From contig CAZBBC010000109.1 in assembly GCA_964489835.1 (NCBI GenBank), positions 1 to 16,460 on the forward strand: a stretch of DNA of 16,460 nt. Reading direction: 5' to 3'. The notes beneath the pieces are model-generated. The model did no database searches and was not told where the DNA came from. It worked only from the letters and a program-made list of their open reading frames with translations. The position numbers and the translations under genes are program-made. Below, piece by piece: positions 12,308 through 16,460 of the stretch (the first letter of the stretch is position 1; every line of letters starts with the position of its first letter). This stretch comes from CAZBBC01 sp964489835. Lineage in GTDB: Bacteria > Calditrichota > Calditrichia > JAJRVZ01.

Positions 12308-14717
12308 ATTTTTTTTCTTTTCCGACGGCACCCTCAACACCCTCTTCAAAGGGTTCCGTTAAAATCGGAACGATCCAACCCGTATTATTCCGGTTATCGG
12401 TGTCCAGATAATAACTCACATGCAGCGGATGCCGAAGGATAGAATCTGTTTTCTCAAGCAGGGTATATTTCCCCGGTTGTGTATCTCCTAAAACAAAGGG
12501 AATATAGGCGGATTTTTCATAATACATGCTTCCTTTCACCGAATGAATCATTCGTGAGGGATTATTGGATCCAAAGGAATAATTTAATGCTCTCGAAAAG
12601 TAGATCCATGGCCCGCTGGTAACATAATAATAGGGTTGTTCAGCATCAGACATGCCGCCGTATTTATTGGTATTGGTCAATTCCAGTGCAATTGAACCAA
12701 ATCCGATTTTCTTTTGACTATTCACGAATGCCACCCAGGGTACATTATAAGGAATATCAGCAACATGTTCCGGATGTCGAATGGCGGGTTCAATTTCAAT
12801 TTCCTTGATCTCCCCCATCAGTGATTTATAGGCAAATTCGTTTAATTCTTCATGATTGAAAACAATTTCACCGTTGCGCAGGGCTTTTCCATAGAAATCT
12901 TTGGTAACCTCAGTCAGAGAAGAAGATATCATATAGGATTTTCCGGCATAAAAAATATAAGTGATTGTCACTAGCACATTATCCATATGTGGTAGAGGCG
13001 CATATCGCTTTGTCATATGGAAGACGGGACCGGTTACTTGTTCAAATTGTACCTCTTTCCAATCGGAGGCATGTACCCAGGCGTGAGGCGGTGAATAGAC
13101 ACCGGGATTCCAATGAATGGCACCATTGGTTTCCAATTTATGCTCAAGCATGACATTTTTACCTTGTTTCATAAAAATACCGAAGATGGCACCGCTGCTA
13201 TCGTCCAAATCGATTTTCATCTTCTCATTTTCAATGACCTGCCCGATTTCAGTTCCTGATACTTTCAAATCAGTTGTGTAAACTGGTTTCTCAGCATTCG
13301 GATTGCCATAAAAAAGGAGATATATTTTTTCCGTATATGGATAGACATCAGCAAAAAAAGCGACTTCAAGCGTTGTAGTTGCCAGGTAGCGGACGATCGG
13401 GGTATCACTGGCTTCATCTTTCTCGACCATATCCAATAGTTTTTTATCCTTCCAGGTATGCACATGGTATACTTGTGAAGGAACCTCTCTGAAAGGACCA
13501 TTCGGATTTGCCATTTGATCAGGATCGTATTCTATAACACGAATCTCCTTTTGAGGATCGGTCAGACGATCAGCATAGAGAGAAATTTTTAAGTGGACCG
13601 GTTCTTGTATTCGCCGGATTCCTGAATTTTCTTTTAACACAATCGTGGCATAATACTTCCACTCAGGATTCCAATAGTCAAATGTGTTCTCGGGAACACC
13701 TTTACCGGTTAGTTTCACTTCTTTACCACTTGCATTAATTCCCTCCAATACAAGCGTATACGTCTGGCCATTTTGCCAATTGCAGCGAACGGTGAGAGAA
13801 ACATCGACTTCGCCGGTTACTTTTTTGTTGTATTGGGGATAACGGCGTTGGTATCCCTCGCTCGTAATGCCCGGGTCATCAATTCCTGAAATCAGAAAGT
13901 CCCGGATTTCCTGGCCATTGACTGTAACCTTTTTCAAAGTAAACGGCGCAATTTTCTCTTTTTCAAAAGTGTAGGCTAAATGATAAAATTGGAAGGTCCC
14001 GTTGGGATAACCAAAGCTCATCTGGTATTCGGGACCAAGCGCCTTAAGGGATACTTCTTTCTTATCAGTTCTCAGGATAATATCATATTTTGCCCTGCTG
14101 CTCCAATTCATTGGGATATTTAATGTGTTGTTGGTGATTTCAAAATTCTTAACCGGTAGCGAATTAATGATAACTTCATTTATTTTTGCTAGATTAATAG
14201 TCTCGGCGGTGGGCAGAATGCTGATATATCTGTGGTTAAATTTTTGGTCAGATAGATTAAATGAAATATTTTTACCGGGAGATTTTGAAGTAACGGATAG
14301 TTCGAATGTCTTCTTTTTTTCTGTTATTCCGGACACCGTAACTGTATAGGGCTTTTCATAATCCCAATGCGCCAGACAGGCAATTACAAGGTCATCTTTG
14401 CCTTTCGCCACATTGAATTTTGAATACACATGACCATTAAAAACGATATAGGTCTCTACTTTCTCACCATTGACCAAAACCTTTGTAATGGTAGATTTTG
14501 GTACTTTTTCCAGTGGAAAAATTGCCCGGATATCATAGGGGGTACCATAATAAGTGGTCGCGTAATAAAACTCAATATCGGAAGTCCCTTTATAACCTTT
14601 TTCATAATTGCCGGAACTTTCCGGAAAGCCACTTTTGTAAAAGTCCTCAGGAACCTGTCCGAACAATAGAACCGGAGCTAAAAACAGAGACAAAATAATT
14701 GAAAGTGTTATTTTCAT
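12306..14717 (-). CDS. Secreted protein of unrecognised family, long paralogue with repeated beta modules
   Basis: An 803-residue protein with a signal peptide (MKITLSIILSLFLAPVLLFG, cleavage about residue 20). Three tandem Ig-like modules follow at about 50-145, 155-232 and 245-342. The first and third share TKVLVNGE or KKVTVNGQE and end in a W...Y.V...G strand pair. The core (about 348-785) parallels the 593-residue neighbour: WKYYATIVLKENSG, RIQEPV, FYGNPNAEKP, GAIHWNPGVY, VTGPVFHM, LRNGEIVF, RHPLHVSY. A roughly 25-residue acidic tail (EPFEEGVEGAVGKEKK) is unique. No catalytic residues can be assigned. The ATG at 14717 has AAAGGAG 7 bases upstream and gives a clean signal peptide; the longer frame from 14771 adds a non-signal extension. 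It is probably a periplasmic or surface glycan-binding or -cleaving protein. Confidence 0.75.
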   Translation of the reverse strand: MKITLSIILSLFLAPVLLFGQVPEDFYKSGFPESSGNYEKGYKGTSDIEFYYATTYYGTPYDIRAIFPLEKVPKSTITKVLVNGEKVETYIVFNGHVYSKFNVAKGKDDLVIACLAHWDYEKPYTVTVSGITEKKKTFELSVTSKSPGKNISFNLSDQKFNHRYISILPTAETINLAKINEVIINSLPVKNFEITNNTLNIPMNWSSRAKYDIILRTDKKEVSLKALGPEYQMSFGYPNGTFQFYHLAYTFEKEKIAPFTLKKVTVNGQEIRDFLISGIDDPGITSEGYQRRYPQYNKKVTGEVDVSLTVRCNWQNGQTYTLVLEGINASGKEVKLTGKGVPENTFDYWNPEWKYYATIVLKENSGIRRIQEPVHLKISLYADRLTDPQKEIRVIEYDPDQMANPNGPFREVPSQVYHVHTWKDKKLLDMVEKDEASDTPIVRYLATTTLEVAFFADVYPYTEKIYLLFYGNPNAEKPVYTTDLKVSGTEIGQVIENEKMKIDLDDSSGAIFGIFMKQGKNVMLEHKLETNGAIHWNPGVYSPPHAWVHASDWKEVQFEQVTGPVFHMTKRYAPLPHMDNVLVTITYIFYAGKSYMISSSLTEVTKDFYGKALRNGEIVFNHEELNEFAYKSLMGEIKEIEIEPAIRHPEHVADIPYNVPWVAFVNSQKKIGFGSIALELTNTNKYGGMSDAEQPYYYVTSGPWIYFSRALNYSFGSNNPSRMIHSVKGSMYYEKSAYIPFVLGDTQPGKYTLLEKTDSILRHPLHVSYYLDTDNRNNTGWIVPILTEPFEEGVEGAVGKEKK

Positions 14718-15028
14718 AGATGTTCTCCTTTCGTGAACATGGATCATGGGAAGAATAGCCACAGAGCACACAGAGTAACTATTTAATATTTATATACTTA
14801 AATGTCTATTTTCATTAGTATCCGGATTAAAAAACTCATCCCCAAACCCCTTCTCTTGAAAAGAGAAGGGGCTCCCTAAAGTCCCTCTCTTTCCAAGAGA
14901 GGGATTTAGGGTGAGCTCTTTAAATTAAGTCTCTATGTTAATTAAATCTCTGAAACATCTGATATTCTGAAGTCGGAATGCTTTGATATTTTTATCCTTC
15001 TGAGAATTTTGTTTTTATAAAATAGTGG
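14718..15028. other. Intergenic interval with paired hairpins, no gene
   Basis: The 311-bp gap separates the truncated first gene from the secreted pair. Two adjacent perfect hairpins (14847-14871 and 14882-14904) lie downstream of the first gene. Between them and the next start the DNA is AT-rich (14790-14830), followed by a 'ccacagagcacacagag' phrase near 14759-14775. A promoter for the secreted pair is plausible in the AT-rich part, for example TAGACA and TAAATA 17 bases apart on the minus strand, but the match is weak. Confidence 0.45.
14847..14904 (-). terminator. Tandem hairpins, possible terminator of the upstream gene
   Basis: Hairpin one: TCCCTCTCTT-TCC-AAGAGAGGGA (14882-14904), 10-bp perfect arms. 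Hairpin two: CCCCTTCTCTT-GAA-AAGAGAAGGGG (14847-14871), 11-bp perfect arms. Both have 3-base loops. On the minus strand hairpin two is followed by TTT and, about 12 bases later, a T6 run (14835-14830 region), so termination is possible but not canonical. The wording also matches common intergenic palindromes, so they may simply be repeats. Confidence 0.5.
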
Positions 15029-16460
15029 TCATAATTTATCCGATTGATTGGAAAACTTATTTAGATCAACCGGTATCCCATCAGTATCACATACACGCAG
15101 GCAGGCCTCCCAGTTCGCACCCCGGTTTGGTACTTTCAGCAAAATTCGATTGATCCCTTTCCTGAGACGGATGTTTACAATATCTTCATCAACGGTTAAC
15201 CCGCGCGCAGATAAGTTTTCATGTACTTTTTTATCGTTGAGCCAGCATACGACCCCATCATTACTACCAATTTTAAAAATTGCCGCTCTGTCTGTGGGCA
15301 TTGCGATCTCTGTATAGGCATAGGCCGCTTGCTGCTTTTTACCAAAGATATCGGCGAAAGGAATAATCGGGTAAATAGTTTCCAGGTTTATTTGTTGCCA
15401 TTGGACCATAAGTGTATCAAATGCTTCTGATTGCGTTAAATCAATGACTCTTTCCGGAAAATAAGAGGTTTGTTCTGCCTCATTATTCTTATTCGGAAAA
15501 GGACCGGCGATCCACCATTCGCTGATAAATCCGGCTTTTCGGGAAAGAACTTTTTTAAATGGAAGGTCAATGGCTTTTCCCATTTCCTTCATTTTCGAAA
15601 GCACACGATTTACGGAATATCGATGTTGAGAAAACTTTGCAGCTTCGAACAACAATTCTTCAGCCAGTTCAAAATCTTTTTCTGCGGCAAGTTGAAATGC
15701 CAGGTTTAAATAATAATTGGATACTTCCTGTATAAAATGCGGCTTCTCGAACAAAGGCTCGATTTCTTCCAGGGACTCTTTTGATCCTAATATAGCCAGT
15801 CTGTTCAAAGCTCTTTTTATGTTTAATGTATCCGTATCATGTTTCAGAACGGTGTGATATAAATTCAGCTGTGTTGAATTTTTGTCCCGTATTTTATCTG
15901 CCAGTTGAATTAAAGAGTGGAACGCTGCCTTACGCTCCAAATCCGTACCTTTTTCCATGACATTCTTAAATTCTTGGATAAATGGTCGGTCGGATACATT
16001 TTCCAAAAACTCATGACCGGTTATTTTTGCGTTAGTCTCATCGAACCGACTGGCTGAGATGATCATTGCTAACCAGGACGGCACTGGAGTTTCTATTGTA
16101 AGATAGAATGGACTGTCGCTGATTTTTAAATGTGAATTCTCCGGTAAAGAACGAATTTCACCTCTTTGATCGACCATATGAGATAATATTAAGCCCTTTC
16201 CCAGATCGATTACATGCGCCGGGCCCGTGGTCCAGACAGCCAGTTTTACTTTTTCCTCCTTCAGGAATGCCACAACATAATCGTTCATGCCTCCTAAACT
16301 AAGTCTGCCGATGGGGTAATAATCCCGTAACTGATTAATCAATGTTTTCATTGATACATAAGCGGCTTTAGGGTGATAATCACAGTTTACCGTGCCAAAA
16401 TTATGTTCTGCATTGTCTGCATCCTGACCATCGTCATGCAAGTCATACCATATACTGATC
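15029..16460 (-). CDS. Partial gene: end of TIM-barrel hydrolase, helical repeats, beta-sandwich
   Basis: The frame is open through the right edge, so 476 residues of the C-terminus are visible and the start is outside. The first residues, SIWYDLHDDGQD, then EHNFGTVNCDYHPKAAY, look like the last strand and helix of a GH5/GH39-type clan-A TIM barrel. A small beta domain follows to about 150. Residues about 160-300 are helical, HEAT/TPR-like (AALNRLAILGS, LAFQLAAEKDFELAEELL). From about 310, WWIAGPFPN...IGSNDGVVCWLND...NRILLKV is the same beta-sandwich module as the N-terminus of the lipoprotein at 5602-7551. The TTG at 16441 is not the start because conserved barrel sequence continues upstream of it. 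It is probably an exported glycosidase-like protein heading the operon. Confidence 0.7.
   Translation of the reverse strand, partial: ISIWYDLHDDGQDADNAEHNFGTVNCDYHPKAAYVSMKTLINQLRDYYPIGRLSLGGMNDYVVAFLKEEKVKLAVWTTGPAHVIDLGKGLILSHMVDQRGEIRSLPENSHLKISDSPFYLTIETPVPSWLAMIISASRFDETNAKITGHEFLENVSDRPFIQEFKNVMEKGTDLERKAAFHSLIQLADKIRDKNSTQLNLYHTVLKHDTDTLNIKRALNRLAILGSKESLEEIEPLFEKPHFIQEVSNYYLNLAFQLAAEKDFELAEELLFEAAKFSQHRYSVNRVLSKMKEMGKAIDLPFKKVLSRKAGFISEWWIAGPFPNKNNEAEQTSYFPERVIDLTQSEAFDTLMVQWQQINLETIYPIIPFADIFGKKQQAAYAYTEIAMPTDRAAIFKIGSNDGVVCWLNDKKVHENLSARGLTVDEDIVNIRLRKGINRILLKVPNRGANWEACLRVCDTDGIPVDLNKFSNQSDKL

Noticed and set aside
10514..14717. SusC/SusD-type outer-membrane uptake pair
   Set aside because: Sizes and secretion signals could suggest it, but there is no beta-barrel, plug or TonB-box pattern and no SusD-type helical repeats; the two proteins are paralogues of each other.
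16439..16441. TTG at 16441 as the start of the rightmost gene
   Set aside because: The frame stays open to the window edge and the upstream codons (ISIWYD) continue a recognisable TIM-barrel end, so the gene is truncated by the window.

Overview
The window is a single, uninterrupted minus-strand directon from an AT-leaning bacterium (GC roughly 40% by eye). Ten protein genes are read from right to left. Two carry lipoprotein signals and two have standard signal peptides, so much of the locus acts in the periplasm or at the cell surface. Intergenic gaps are full of phrase-like degenerate repeats and palindromes. This style is common in environmental Gram-negative genomes of the FCB/Bacteroidota-like sphere and some candidate phyla. 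No rRNA, tRNA or marker gene fixes the taxon, so that placement is only an inference.

Layout in transcription order: (1) the C-terminal part of a gene cut by the right edge, ending a TIM-barrel hydrolase followed by helical repeats and a beta-sandwich (15029-16460). (2) Two adjacent, clearly paralogous secreted proteins of a family I do not recognise (803 aa and 593 aa, 10514-14717), separated by 10 bases. (3) A sodium:solute symporter (8990-10477), a 55-residue single-span membrane protein (8826-8993) and a glucosamine-6-phosphate deaminase-like protein (7897-8826), joined by ATGA and TGATG overlaps. (4) A 649-aa glycosidase-like lipoprotein (5602-7551). (5) A zinc-dependent alcohol/polyol dehydrogenase (4309-5394). 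(6) An SDR oxidoreductase and a UlaG-like metallo-beta-lactamase-fold hydrolase (2265-3856), 11 bases apart. (7) A second, shorter glycosidase-like lipoprotein (664-1902).

Taken together this reads as a carbohydrate capture and catabolism locus without SusC/SusD: surface or periplasmic glycan-acting proteins release a sugar, the Na+ symporter imports it, and cytoplasmic dehydrogenases, a lactonase-like enzyme and a sugar-phosphate isomerase/deaminase-like enzyme process it. The substrate cannot be read from the sequence. No regulator, sugar kinase or deacetylase is present.

The most interesting items are the overlooked small membrane gene coupled to the symporter and the deaminase-like gene, the tandem uncharacterised secreted paralogues, the two clan-A-like proteins with a conserved acid/base motif but Gln where the strand-7 nucleophile is expected, and intergenic DNA organised in 7-base units at four places plus a 183-bp nested inverted repeat.
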